64,000 nt of DNA from Rotaria sp. Silwood1. Its lineage: Eukaryota > Rotifera > Eurotatoria > Philodinida > Philodinidae. Every line of letters begins with the position of its first letter. The first letter of the stretch is position 1. Where the stretch lies: the NCBI GenBank assembly GCA_905250075.1, contig CAJNOP010000055.1, positions 666,820 through 730,819 on the forward strand, read 5' to 3'. The translations under genes were made by a program, and so were the position numbers. Shown here in pieces: positions 11,223 to 24,205 of this stretch. The notes below the pieces were generated by a model, which saw nothing but the letters and a program-made list of their open reading frames with translations, ran no database searches and had not been told where the DNA came from.

Positions 11223-12194
11223 ATGTCAGATCTAAAACTAGAAGATAACGGTCTTTTTTTTTTTCTAGAATGTCGATTTTCGAACTAATTGATAGAATTG
11301 TTTTTCTCATACATATTTGAACTACCAAATCAATATGTTTCGATAAAAAATTGGTAGATGCATTAGAATATTCAATTGAAAAAGGTGTACATGAATTTCG
11401 ATACTCCTGATTAGATGAGACTTTTCGCAATGATCAACCAAAGTTCTCATATATCGGCTATAAAAATCTTACGTAATGTCAGAATGAAAACGTGCATTTT
11501 CTTTGTTCAGTATTTTCTAGAATCGTTCACAAATTTAAATTTCATACTTGAGTCATCAATAGAAATTATATAGCTACTTGTAATTTTGTTCTTTGATAGC
11601 GTCCGATGTGTGATGTTGTTGTATTGTAGAAAATTTTTTCTGCGTGTCTCACATGCAAAACAACGATCACTTTTCTGCCCTAGAAATGAAAAAATGAAAT
11701 GCATTTACCATTTGTGAAGTGACGTAGAAATAAAATAAAAAAGAGAAAAAAACAATCAAATACATGACGAGTAGTTTTGTTGTTTTCTCTGTGCGCTGAG
11801 CTGGCGTGTTTTTTTCATAGTTGTCAATTATTGATGAAACAAAATTCTACGTGGCATTTATTATTAAATCACTATTTTTGAAATAACTTTTACTAAGAAT
11901 TAAATGATGCAGATGTTGGAATATTGGTCTAGTCTAGACAACAATTTGGACTGTTACCCAGCATTATCTTTCAAATATCAGAACTGAATGGTTGAAACAC
12001 ATTAGATTTTATTCTTGAAATCGAATGATGTTAAACTATCTGCTATGGCATAGTTTCGTTTTCTTTCTTATATGGTTCCGATTAAAAATACATTCACCTT
12101 ATTTTAACCGTTTTGTCGAAATATGCTACTTATATAGAATAATTTACAAAAATTTTAAAATTTTTCATCTAAGAATCTTTGTACGATGTAGGCG
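11223..12194. other. Upstream of calpain gene, with a possible lost zinc-finger exon
   Basis: Mostly non-coding. The reverse strand at 11679-11578 is bounded by a good acceptor (TTTCTAG) and a possible donor (GTAGCT), and encodes SDRCFACETRRK. This resembles the second half of a RanBP2-type finger, so it may be an extra or relic 5' exon of the calpain gene. I could not find the first half of such a finger upstream. Confidence 0.3.
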
Positions 12195-12256
12195 AGGGTG
12201 TGGGTAGTGGGTGCGGGATAAACCACCAACTGACACCTACAACCGTACCCACACTC
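12195..12256. repeat. Telomere-like inverted repeat C
   Basis: AGGGTGTGGGTAGTGGGTGCGGG is followed after a few bases by a C-rich half (ACACCTACAACCGTACCCACACTC, 12233-12256). It is short, degenerate and in the G-then-C order. Confidence 0.65.
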
Positions 12257-13074
12257 TTCCTATTACTAAGTCGAAGTGTAAATTCAAATAATCTACAAAA
12301 GAAACGTAATACGATCTATTTTATTTCATAGAATGAAATAGTTACTGTGGTGAACTACCATTTAGATTTGATATTCGTAAACATCGAAATCCAAATTTTG
12401 AAAACACTACTGCTTTTCCTTGTGAGATTATATCGTATTTATAACTAAGTTAACAGGTTGAAAATCGAAAAGAATACAATAAAATATTAAGATTAACGTA
12501 AGATGTATATTGATAAGTCATATCAGATTGATTTGATTATCATTATCATTCATTAGAAATGATGCTCGATTGCATAGTGTTGTATTACTTATTTTACAAA
12601 ATTGGTCAGAAAAACCAGTATCACATCGAAAGAAAAAGGATATGTATATGTTAACAACCTGATGAAATGCACAAAATGATTTTGAAATCCCATTGATGTG
12701 GAATATCATATTGATTTTTATTTTCAACTCGATCCAATCCGAAATTTCTGTTTTGATCTCATAATTGGATCCTAATTTAGTATATTATTTATGACTAATT
12801 ATAGAAATAGTCTTTGATACGGAAAGAAAAATGAAACTAAAGAATATATATCCTAAATAAAGGGAAGAGGCTAACCGCAAATCACATGATCAGGTTTTTT
12901 CGCTAGTTCAATCTCTTTTTCTCGTAATTAAGCTTCATACTATGGCACAATCATCTCCTCTAAATTGAAAACTCTTTTTTTTTTCTTCAGCTCTTGGATT
13001 TTTTTATCGTCTCAGACTAATAACATTGTTTTCTATCATATTAAATTTCTTTTTTTATATTCTCTTTTCCACTC
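12257..13074. other. Non-coding stretch
   Basis: No supported gene between telomere-like loci C and D. Confidence 0.4.
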
Positions 13075-13132
13075 AGGGTGGGTGTGGATGTGAATAAACA
13101 GATGACTAATTTCCACATCCACACCCACACAC
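13075..13132. repeat. Telomere-like inverted repeat D (perfect stem)
   Basis: GGGTGTGGATGTG at about 13079-13092 is the exact reverse complement of CACATCCACACCC at about 13115-13127, separated by roughly 22 bases. This is the cleanest hairpin among the eight loci and again runs G-rich then C-rich. Confidence 0.75.
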
Positions 13133-13326
13133 TCTTGTTAGTACAAAAGTATAGATGGAAATCTATCTCTGTTTGTTGCACATCACTGTGCGATTGTTAT
13201 CGTTTAATAGATGTGAGAACACTTTTTTTTTGTAGAATCACTGTCTGGCCTCGTGCGATTTTTCTATCGGACTTGGACTCAACTGATCTAACGATTTTAA
13301 CCCTTTTGCACTGACGGGTTCTACCG

Positions 13327-13755
13327 GTGGGATCCACTAAAAGGTTGTCCAAAAGCTCGTTTATCGCAGAAAAAATTGAATATTTGTGTTATCCTTTGAC
13401 CAAAGGAGCTAATTTTTTTACCGTTAATGGAGAATGTTCAAAACTTATATTGATAAGAGAAACAGCGATAAAAGTTGTGTTGGAGTACTACATTGCTACA
13501 AATGAAGAAATGAAACCTTTCACGAATTATAAGAAAGCAATATTCATGTCACCGTGAGTGATTTAAAAGTACTGTTTATATCTGTAACAGATCTTTATGG
13601 CTGAAAAATATAGCAATTTGATATAAATAACACAGAAAGAAACACGACTCATTGCATAGTGCATGTATAACATTCATTTCTTTAATCATATACATAGGAG
13701 GATAGTTCCGGGAAAAAAGAATGAAGAACTCATCGAAGAACATTATGAAACGTAA
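13327..13755 (+). pseudogene. Coding remnant with one intron, family unknown
   Basis: An open frame ends at a donor GTGAGT (exon end 13553) and continues in phase after an acceptor ACATAG (exon 13698-13755, stop TAA). The joined C-terminus reads NYKKAIFMSP then RIVPGKKNEELIEEHYET. The frame upstream of 13327 is broken, and the telomere-like repeat D lies 195 bases to the left, so only a 3' part may survive. A second degenerate copy of its NYKKAIFMSP exon sits at 1364-1440, also with its 5' side toward a telomere-like repeat. I do not recognise the protein. Confidence 0.45.
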
Positions 13756-15030
13756 TTACAAGTTGAAAAAGTTCAGATATATCGAAGAATAACTTCAATA
13801 ACTTTTTTTCTTGTCAAAAATTAGTTTCTCGTTTAGATCTAGATGATGATGGGTTAGAACGTTTTGAAGTGAGATTTCATGAGTGTAGCATTCGAAGCTC
13901 TATCGATTGATAATACCCTCGAGCTAAACAGCGGCTGAAATAGATTAGATTGGGTTGAAGTGTATTTTACTAATACCCTGTTCATAATACATATTTTTTA
14001 TTATCACCGATCATTTTTGAGAATTAAAATAAGATGTTGAGAAAAAATAATGGCAAAGTTTTTTTTAAAAATCATTCAAACTTAAGAAACTTACCCATGC
14101 CTTTTACTTCGAGAAAAAATACTATATAACTCTTAAAATATCCAATTGCAAGATTTATTGTTCTTGACTGCAGACATCAAAACTTCTGATGTTCTGGAAG
14201 GCACAATGCTCTAGAAGTAACCTCAATCTCGTGCTATCGTATTTCCTCGACTGTAGAAACACATTAAAACCTCACACTGAGCCGTTCACTGACTACGCTT
14301 CAGTCGATTGGAAAAAATAAAAATTAAATAGAGTAAAATAGGTAGAAAAATTCTGAAGTCAGATTAGACTTTTGGAACGATTCCCTTTGTTTTTCTCTTG
14401 TGGAAACAAAGCTAATGGTTCGTTTTGTGCAGAACTAGTGAAAGAACAATCCCAATTGGTAGAAATTAGATTGTAGATGCAAAAATAAGAAAACAGAAAA
14501 GGTAGGAAAATATGATGAACTAGACAACAAGTTGTCTACAGATCTTTAACTTTTTGCGCACCTTGTTGACAATAAAAGATCATTTGTGTCTGTAACTGAA
14601 GAGATGAAGGGAACTGAATTTCAAGAAAAGAACAGGACATTGAAAAAAAAATGGTAAGTTTTATTTTAACCATTCTATATTTCGTACATGAAATTCATGA
14701 CGTAAGCAGATTTTGCATTTTATTTGATGAAAAATTGACTTCTATGGTGAAAATGTTCTTGTTCGATTCTTATCAGGAGAGACGATCAAAATGACAAAGA
14801 AAAACAATGTTTCTTTTTCTCCTTCGACGAATAGACATACTTCTCTTATCACATTTAGTGATTCGTATTTTTGTGTCTCATTCAACTTTTGTTGTCACAG
14901 TTACTTTTACCCTTTTAGTATCATTTCTAAACGTAGACATTAAAACACTGACAAACACGCTGATTAGTTTCCTCATTATTTTCAGCAACGAAAGTCAAAG
15001 TATCGTAACCCTTCAAATAGATTCTTTACA
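13756..15030. other. Non-coding stretch
   Basis: No supported gene. Scattered short frames only. Confidence 0.4.
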
Positions 15031-15660
15031 ATGTCTCATGATCAATTTTTCCTTCACACATTTTATCAGATGAAACAAGAATATATCAATAAATATGATA
15101 ACATGCGTTTTCTTCGTCATTGGTAGTTTGAACCAAGTGAAGATCAGTTCATTGCTGTTTCTCCAAGTAACAACCAACAGATCCTAAGGAAATATACCGG
15201 AGCAAAGTGAGTTCTGTCCCGTTCACTCAGCTTTTTCTCACTTGATATCTCTTTTATATTTCTTAGTTTTTAGTACGCATACTGTGAAACTCAATGATAT
15301 GGCCATATTCATTTAAGTATTTGATTTCAACATAATAAAAGTACACGAAAAAATGAAATGGAAATTATTTGATCAACAATGTCGTCTATGTCAGCAGGAC
15401 TATAATTCACCAATTTACGAACAAGAATCAATTGAGCAGACAATGCGCTACCTTATTGAAAAGATAGCTCAAAAAAATACGTGGTGTTGATTTGCGCCCG
15501 AGAGAGCCAGATCGTCCAACAATTCTTTATAATGGAAACCGACACAGAGAAAACGATTTAACTTGTTTATGTGAAGCGTGCCGATTGTGACGTCAATATT
15601 GTGATTGTGAAAGAGTCAGCAAACTTTTGGATGTTATTTTAAATTCTGTTGTCATTTAGT
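15031..15660 (+). pseudogene. Decayed 3CxxC-type zinc-finger protein
   Basis: An ATG at 15031 opens a frame to a donor GTGAGT (exon end 15206); a second exon starts at 15274 in the matching phase. The second exon reads FDQQCRLC followed about 60 residues later by CLCEACRL, the spacing of the 3CxxC zinc finger found in receptor-transporting-like and related invertebrate proteins. The gene is broken several times: a TAG after FLRHW, a TAA before VFDFN, a one-base frameshift in an A-run near 15475, and a TGA right after CEACRL where the family usually has Gly. The exon for the first CxxC pair appears to be missing. With this many lesions it is a pseudogene. Confidence 0.5.
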
Positions 15661-18600
15661 TTATTTTTTTTAATTGTTCTCGTTCTGAATGGTGTATATT
15701 TCGTGCGTCACAGCTAAAATGAAATAACTTATGACATTAAAAGTTCAATCGTTAGAACTTGAATTTGGAGATTTAACTTTTACAAAGCTCACCAAGGAAC
15801 ACATTCAATTATGAAAACAATTTTGAATCGAGTGATATACAATTATTACGATTACTGTTTTTTTTGTACTACTTTGCTAATATATTTGATAGCTTGACTA
15901 AACGTTTTTTCAATCTGGCTTAAATTTATGTCAGTACTAAGATAATCAGAATTGATCAAAATTCCAGAGTTTGAAGATAAAAAAACTTGTTCTTATGGAA
16001 GATATGAATTTGTTTGGTACACAAATTGATTATTAAGAAATAGCATGTGATTTTGCTCAACGATGTAGTCATGAATTCGCCTAATTTTTTCAGCACACAT
16101 TCATTTCATAGTGATAGTCCATGTAGAAATGCTTGTTCAATTGTCGGTGTTTCAGCTAATGAGCATTTGAAGAATAAAATCATGTAATTTCCAATATAAA
16201 ACATATAAGACTAGTATAGTAAAGTTAATTTTTGAAAGATGTCGATATCTTGCATGTATATATCGCTGACGGAAATAAAAACTTTTCTTTTTTGCTTGAA
16301 TGCGTTCGTTGCATAGAAAAGTTGATGGTCAAAAGTGTCCAAAAGAGAGATAATTCGGATAATACTGTAGTTCAAAACAGGATAGTATGTAAAGTGAAAG
16401 AAGAAGTATCTACAGGAGCACATTGTCGTACTAAATACATACATACTTAATCACGATATAGAATGTCTAGTAATACTGTACATAATATGTGTGCGAGTCT
16501 TTCTCACAAACCTTCATTCAATACAATTATTGTGCTTATATATTATGTATGAAACATTTTTTCAATAACTCTCAATTCGCGACTGATTAAATGATTCATT
16601 CTATTCTTTTCATTTTTGTTAATTCTGTTCCGATTTATAAATATGCTATTGAAAATAAATCGCATGTTGAAAAGCACATGAGTTTATTATTCCAATTCTT
16701 AATAGCTGAAGCGTCAATAGTTGAGGTACTGACTGCCTTTGCACTGGTATATATTTGAGTTGGATTGAAACACGGTCAATCAAGATATCAAATATATTAG
16801 CACAGTTTTGTAGAAAAACTAGTAATAGTAATCATTGAATAACTTGGTTCAAGAGACCTGGAAAGTTAAGCCCTTGCAGAATGTTTCATAACTTATCGAC
16901 GTCTATCTTTTGAATATATACTTGATTCAAACGTGATTTGACACCTGAATATGTTCTCTCGATCATGATTCATCAAAGCACGGAACAAATTTATAAAAAG
17001 CTAATTTCTTTGTTCCTAGACCAAAAGACCATCGAATATATGTTTTGATTGTATATACTATTGGAACAATCAAAACAAGATTTCAACAAACCATTGAACT
17101 GTCAACAAAATTTATTTATTCTCGTTACTTCCATTAATTAGAAAACTAGGGAAAAATCACAACATAATGGGATAATCTTCATAATCAATAATGCTGAGTT
17201 AATTCAATGGCATCTTACTGACGTACATGCATGAAGTCAGACACAAACAAAGATAAAAAAAAGTAAGAAACACCAAAGTAAAGGCACATATCCTTGGAAA
17301 ACAATTGTTTTGATCAATGTTTTAAAAACAATGTCATCATAGAAACATTTATTCAAAATAATAATTATATATATGTTAGAAGCACTCCCAGTTTTCTAGT
17401 ATCCGATACATCAATGAATTCACTTGTGCATACTTATTAGAAAATACGTCGACTTGAATGAAAGAACTATTATCGTCAGGTTTCCATGAACTGAATTCTG
17501 ACACGATTTTCTTAAGTGAAAGTTAACATTTATACCTAGTTTATTTGATGCATTACAAAAAAAAACAAGAAATAACAGCAACCCTATATCAGTCTGATGA
17601 AACAGAACAAAAAATAGAAATAGAAAAGAACAATATCCAAGAGATAACAGGACCGCGATTGTACATATCCATTTCATAGAACAAAAGAAAAATTAGTGAA
17701 TGTGAGAAAATAGATATTACTAGAAAAAAAAACTTCAATATATTCTAACATCCCTATATCACACATATCTTAATTTGATACTTCAGTAGTATTGAATGAA
17801 GTGTAACGTAACTTATTGTGATATCTATCGATTCCGATCAATATTAATGATAATAATTAAAAAATGTCTCAAAATTCATAAATTTCTTTTTCTTTTCATT
17901 TCTAATTTCCTAGGATTTCTATGTTACACATCTGAATAAAACCAGTGTCATTTGATCAATTATTAGATTTAATTCAATATTTACTTCAAGTGAAACTGAG
18001 TTTTTTTTTTTTTATTTTATGAAACAAAAAAAGCATTTGATTATGAGGTGAAATAACAATAGATATTCTAGAATATTTGTGCATTTTTTATTTTCTTTTG
18101 TACTTCATGCAATGAAAAATACATCATCAACAAAGCATCAATGTATATTGATGTTTTTATGTTGTAAAAAAAAATCTCATAGAAAGGTGATTTGTTACAT
18201 AAAACAGATAAACAAACAGATGATTTTATTTTGAATTATATACAATTATATTTAATCTCAAATGATAAATCAATATTAAACATCTGTTACTCATGTGCAT
18301 TTATATAATAATAAAGATCTATCATAAGAGAAAAAAAAATAACATTTTGCCTATGTTTTAACCTTATTGCCAACTTAATATCGATACAAGGATGGTTATA
18401 TATTACTCATCTATTATGCTCACATGTATGATACGCATGGTTAATTATCTTTCTAACATATGCCTTGTATACTTACCTTCGATCGTATCATATCTATTAA
18501 GAATATCGTAGTGTGCACACCATCCATTTCGTATTGTTTCTTCAGCAAGATACAAACAGTCGTCAGTTTCAATATATATGAATTTCGTTTTGTTTCGTAA

Positions 18601-20633
18601 CTCAGTAAAAATACAATGTAATAATTCTCATTTTTTGTTGAAAAGTGTTTGTTGTATGTTTATATATTTGTTTTTTTAATACAGTTCTATAATTTATTTA
18701 TTTTTCTAGTGATGAAACAGGACTTGAAAAGAACACGTTTTTTTTCACTTTGTTTTTGTGGAAAATACAAATTCCATTGGTATGTATTAATCTTTTTAAA
18801 ATATGTTTATTTACTTTTTTTTTGCCTATTGAAATATTTAGTATATTTTTATTAACTATCAACAAATAATTGATATCTTGACAATAAGTTTATTTTTTTT
18901 ATAAAGTAGTTGTGAACAATTGAAATCGATCAATCTATAAATTTGATGAATGACTCTTGTATCACTTTATTTCATATAAAATAGTATTTAGTTTTAATAG
19001 AAACTATTTCCCAATTCATTTATAACTTATTGAAAATAATATGAAAATAAGAATTTTTATTTTTATTATAGGTAAGATCTACCAAACTTTATTATCAAAC
19101 GCTTTTATGCAATAGTAAAACATATTTTATTCATATTTTTTCTTTATTGATGTTTTTGTTGTAAGCATTTTCTCTCGACCAGCGTCCACAAGCAATTTTT
19201 CTTTGGTAGTCATCCTGTATACATCATAGACATTGTGCATTTTGATGCATCAATAGTATTGTAATGTGATCCTCAAGACAAAGGTTTTCTTTTTCTAATT
19301 TATTTTAAAAACTCAATTAAATCTTTTGTTTATTTAGATTATTTCATGTATTTTTATTTCAACAATTTTTTGTCCAAGTCAACAAGACAATTTTCATCCT
19401 ATTACTTATATATAGAAATATTAGTTGTCTGATATGAAAACGAATGAAGCTTACAATATTTTGTCAATAATGTAGACCGCCTTCAAAAGACATTTTTTTT
19501 CCCTCATCTTTCATTTAACTAATTGACAATATGTTAACTTCTGAAGAGATTATTAATACTTGTTTTTTTTTTGTTGGGAGAGTTTTTTTTTGCCTAATAA
19601 ACATTTTTGTCAAACATAATTGAAGTTTTGCTAATAATATCAGATTGTGAAAAAACATGTTGTCATGACTTTCATTAGTTTTATTTATATCTATTATTTC
19701 AAGTTCCATATGAATGATTTTTATTCAATAAATTTGGAATTTTAAACCATTTTTTTTTTGATTTTGATAGTTATGAATAAATTTAAGTTCGAACTAATTT
19801 TTGTATTCAATTATTAATCGACTTTGCTATGTATTAATAATGCGTTTGATTGTATGCTAACAATTTGTTCTACTTTTTCAATGTTCAACTAGAAAAAAAT
19901 TGTATTATATGATATCATGTATAATCTATATCGAAATTCATTATTGGGACAAGTATCATACGTATAGGAAAAATATCGCTTTGTCTAAAACATTTGTAAG
20001 AACTGTATTCATACATCTGATTGATATTGAAAAAAAAAATCATGAAAGATTTCACAATAAATCGATATGTTGTGCATGTTACATAAATACTAGTTTTTTC
20101 ATAAAATTGTTTTATACTTTATTTTGTGTCCAACTTTCATTAGTTTACTGATACTAACTATTATTATTCTTAACAATATATTCTTAGTTCAACGCTCGAC
20201 ACTATAATTATTTGTACGAATGTTATAAATATTATTTTTCGATCAGCATTAGCATCTAGAGACTGAACAGATTACATGTATTGTAATCAAATATTTCACC
20301 AGCTACATTTCATTAATAATATTTGAAATATTGAAGACTCTTTTTACAATATCATACTTGTAGGAATCAACTATAAAAAATATATTAGATGAATAATCAT
20401 ATTAACAGAATTGATTGTAAATAACTTGCTTAATTTAATAAATCTCATATTATATTTTATACCATATTTTGTATTGTCATGAATAAAAGAAAACATACTC
20501 TTCTCGCTTTTTATAAAGCGGAGTATGAGTTTTATTCAATAAAAAGCTGTCACATATTTAATAAATATTTTTATAAAAAGTCAATATAAAATGTTTGCCT
20601 GAATCTATCACGTTCATTTTCAAGTTTTTCACG
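15661..20633. other. 5-kb gene desert
   Basis: Very AT-rich sequence. The open frames are short, hydrophobic by base composition alone, and have no splice partners. I see no repeats longer than homopolymers and no RNA gene. Confidence 0.45.
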
Positions 20634-21479
20634 ATGCGAGCTCCAAGGATTCATCCTTACTATGAAACTGTTCGAGTATCACCAAATCATATAGACAATC
20701 ATTTGTAAGTTGTTCCTCGAAACTTGTCAATAATAAATCTTTTACTTTTTTTTTTTCTCAGAGGATGTTCATCGACATATTTACTTCGAACACGACGTCG
20801 TCGTTTTTTATTTTTAATAATCATACTGATGATTATTTTAATTTGTAGTCTAGTGATTCCACTTACAATCATTTTAACTCGTTGCAAAAAAACACATCAA
20901 TCATCAACAATAACAACAGATAGTAGTAAGATTTTCATTTGAGTCCTCTCTCTTCTATATTTGAGAGTGAAGTGATTTGATTTTAAAAAATTAACTCTTC
21001 TAACTGCAGTAATGATTGTGCTTACTTTTTTAATAATGTTTTTTTTTTCTACCATTGAAAATTTATTTCATATTTTATAAAAATTTTTTCTATACTTAAT
21101 TCTTACTAAAAATAATATATTAAAATGATCAATCTGTTTTTTTTTCTAACCTACTTCTTTCATCAGTAAATCTTCTAGATTATACAATGAGAATGAATAA
21201 TAAACTTATTGACAATTGTTTTTCCTTTCTATAGCTTTGAATTCAACAACAAATACGACAACATTTGATGATTCAACAATAAATATTGATACATCAACGG
21301 CTAATACTGTTACTGATTTTTATTTTGTATCAAATAACACATTGGAAAGTGGTGTTAATAGTAGTGTCATCTTAACAAATGATACGATCATAGACACTAT
21401 TGGGACACAACGTACATTTACATTGACACCCGATTCAACCATTTCTAGTAATCCAATTAGAAGAAAGTTTCATCACTAA
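20634..21479 (+). CDS. Small single-pass membrane protein, Ser/Thr/Asn-rich
   Basis: Three exons with consistent phases: 20634-20704, 20762-20925, 21235-21479 (480 nt, 159 aa). The N-terminal about 35 residues are soluble and end with an Arg cluster (LRTRRRRF). A strong transmembrane helix follows (FLFLIIILMIILICSLVIP, about residues 38-56). The remaining about 100 residues are rich in Ser, Thr and Asn with several N-x-S/T sites, as expected of a glycosylated extracellular tail. The Arg cluster before the helix predicts a cytoplasmic N-terminus (type II). No domain is recognised. It converges on the ART-MORN gene at 21749, 270 bases away. Confidence 0.6.
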
Positions 21480-21748
21480 AAAATATTACATTCACAATTA
21501 GAATTCTTTTATTTATCTTTTTGTTTCTTTGCATTAATAACTTTTCGATTTAATATGTCAATCAATATTTAATAATGCTTGATATGATTAAAGAAAATTT
21601 GTTATGAATTGATTGAAAAAAAAAACGAATATTGTTGAAATGTGAATAAAGATTTATTTATTTTTAATTGAAATTGTAAAGCATTTGATTATAATTGGTA
21701 TTTGTTTTTTTTACATACGTCCCTAACTCAAACTAATCAATAATATAT

Positions 21749-23377
21749 TTAAGTACCAAATTTATCTTTTTCCCATTTGCCTACTTGTTTTTGTCCATCA
21801 GCAAATATTAATGTTCCTTCACCGTGTCGCTTTCCATCGACAAATTTTCCTTGATAGTGAGTACCACTACTCCAAGTTAGTTTTCCTTCTCCATTTATCT
21901 CGTCATTAGCCCATTGACCCTTATAAATATCTCGATCAGTATAATAATAAATACCATATCCATGTTTTTTATTATCTTTGAAATTACCTTCATATCGACT
22001 GTTGTCTGACCAAATTCGTATACCTAATCCTTGTGCCTTGCCATCAACTATATTACCAATATATTTATTCCCATTATTATCGTCATAAACATAATAATGA
22101 CGTTCTTCGCCATTTCCATTTTTCCACTTATAAAGATGACTGTTTGAGATTGTTTTTAAATCTAGATTATTTGGTTCATCATTAGCCCAGATACCTGCTT
22201 GTACTGTTCCGTCTGTATTGTAAAGAATACCATGGCCATTTCTATTACCACGTTTGAATGTTCCTATATAACGACTGCCATTTGGATAAGTGCAAATTCC
22301 TTCTCCAGTTGCTTTATCCTCAGCATCTTCACCTTCAAATTTTTTTCCATCAACATTGTAATATTTTCCATAACCTTGCTTCATACCATTTCGATATTTT
22401 AATTTATATCGATGGCCATTAACAAAAGTAATAACTGCTTTAGTTTCATTCTCATTTGATTTCTTTTTTTCTAAAAACAATTAATGACAGATCAGTTTTA
22501 CGATCTATTTGTTTTCATACGTACTTGATGATGATTCATAATTCATTTCATTTGTTAATGCCGTAGGTTTTGTTTGTTGATGATCAATATCTATGATGTA
22601 GTTATTATCGTTTATATGAAAATATTTAAACTATTGAGAATATTTACCTGTGTCTTGCTCGTTAGTAAGTTGGCTGTTGTCGACCATTTCGACATCATTA
22701 CCAATTGATTTGTCTTCATCAACTTGACTGATTTCTTCGAAACATATTATAACTTTATCTCTTTCATTGTTTTGTTCTTTGCTTTTCACGCGCAAACATG
22801 TGCCAGGAAGCAGTAAAACCTCTTGATCACTGGTTTTAGGTGTATAATCATGAATATCTTTCCCATTTAATGGTTCGATTGAGCAAAGAATTGGATTATT
22901 TGTGAGAAAGTACTTCATTATATCAATTGACAATGAAGATGAAGTTACACAACACAATACCAATTCATCATTTTCTTCTAGTTTCTCTACAGTATCAATG
23001 GGTAAACCTCGCCATATTGTTTGCTTGACATTGGGTAATTTTTCTAGTGCTGTATTAAATAATTGAAGAAAATTAAACCAAGGTTTCAACTTTTTTTTAT
23101 CTTTAGTTTGTAATGTTTGATTCAAGACATTATGTAAACTTTGATCTCCACAATCATCTGTATAGAGATATACAGCGGCTGATTCATCTTTACTAAGATT
23201 ATGTTTCGAAGGATAATGACAGTTTTCTTTCGCTTTTTTAATATAATATTCCAAGTTATTGACAGAAGACAAAACAGGTTTAAGAGCTAAATCTAATGAC
23301 ACAACTTGCCGATTTTTATAATCGTCAATAAGTTTGAAATCTTTATCACTATATTCAAAACGAATAAATCGATCCAT
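21749..23377 (-). CDS. ADP-ribosyltransferase-MORN repeat protein, copy A
   Basis: Three exons: 23377-22648, 22590-22525, 22470-21749; phases agree (1518 nt, 505 aa). Residues 1-245 form an arginine-specific mono-ADP-ribosyltransferase (ART) domain. The R-S-E signature is visible as IWRG (Arg123), TSSSLS (Ser146) and DQEVLLLPG (Glu186). The first acidic position of the usual ExE is Asp184, which might alter acceptor preference. A 22-codon linker exon follows. The last exon encodes about nine MORN repeats (for example YEGNFKDNKKHGYG), which bind membranes or act as scaffolds. By family knowledge it transfers ADP-ribose from NAD to proteins. No signal peptide is seen, so it is probably intracellular. 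It shares exon plan, and an identical 722-nt last exon length, with copy B just upstream. Confidence 0.85.
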
Positions 23378-24205
23378 TTTTCGTTCAATATCTAATTATA
23401 CTAACGATAAGAACACCTTTTTACATTTGATATTTCGTGTGTTGTTCGATGCAAAAATATCTAGAAAAATATTAGTTTCTTTCCAACTTACTTACATTCT
23501 TTTATATGGCGTGCGATAAGAGAAAAATTCCTTTTTTTTATAAGACAACAACAGAAACGGTAAAATAGTGTTTGCTTTCAGCGAGAAAAAACGCATATAT
23601 GTCCTCTGACTTTGTTTTACTCCGTTAAAAAACATGTAAGCAGAATGAATGACTGAATATTTCATCAAGATGATAAAGAAATAAGTTAAAACAAAATAGT
23701 CCACATTGATTAAAAACATATATTAGATGTGTATATATATATATATTTACATACCAAACTATAAGTCGAATATTTGGTAGACTGTGAAAATTGAAAGTAA
23801 TCTGTACTCGTCACATCTCAAAGAAGCATGGTTTTGAACATTCTTTACAATGTTTTTTATTGAATAACAAAATCACAATGGCTATATTGTGTTTCTATAG
23901 TTATTATAATGATATCTTAAGGACAGATACTGATATATTGGTAAGAAATAGGAATTGATCTTGCTCATTGAGAATTCAAGTAAATGTCAAAGTTAGATTT
24001 CAATTAGATCTTCTTTCTTTAATGAATTTTTCAGTCTGTATATTTCAAAAACTTTTTTTTTCTTTAATGAAAATGCTATTATACTATATGAATAGTAAAA
24101 TAAATAGAAAAGAAGTTCATGGTATCACTTGCGAAAGATAGAAATTTACGATAAGATACAACCATCGTGAGCTTGTGATGGAGCAGAAATTGGTATTAAT
24201 GCAAT
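23378..24205. other. Intergenic between the two ART-MORN genes
   Basis: About 830 bases with a (TA)n run near 23731-23748. It should hold the promoter of copy A. No separate gene is seen. Confidence 0.4.
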
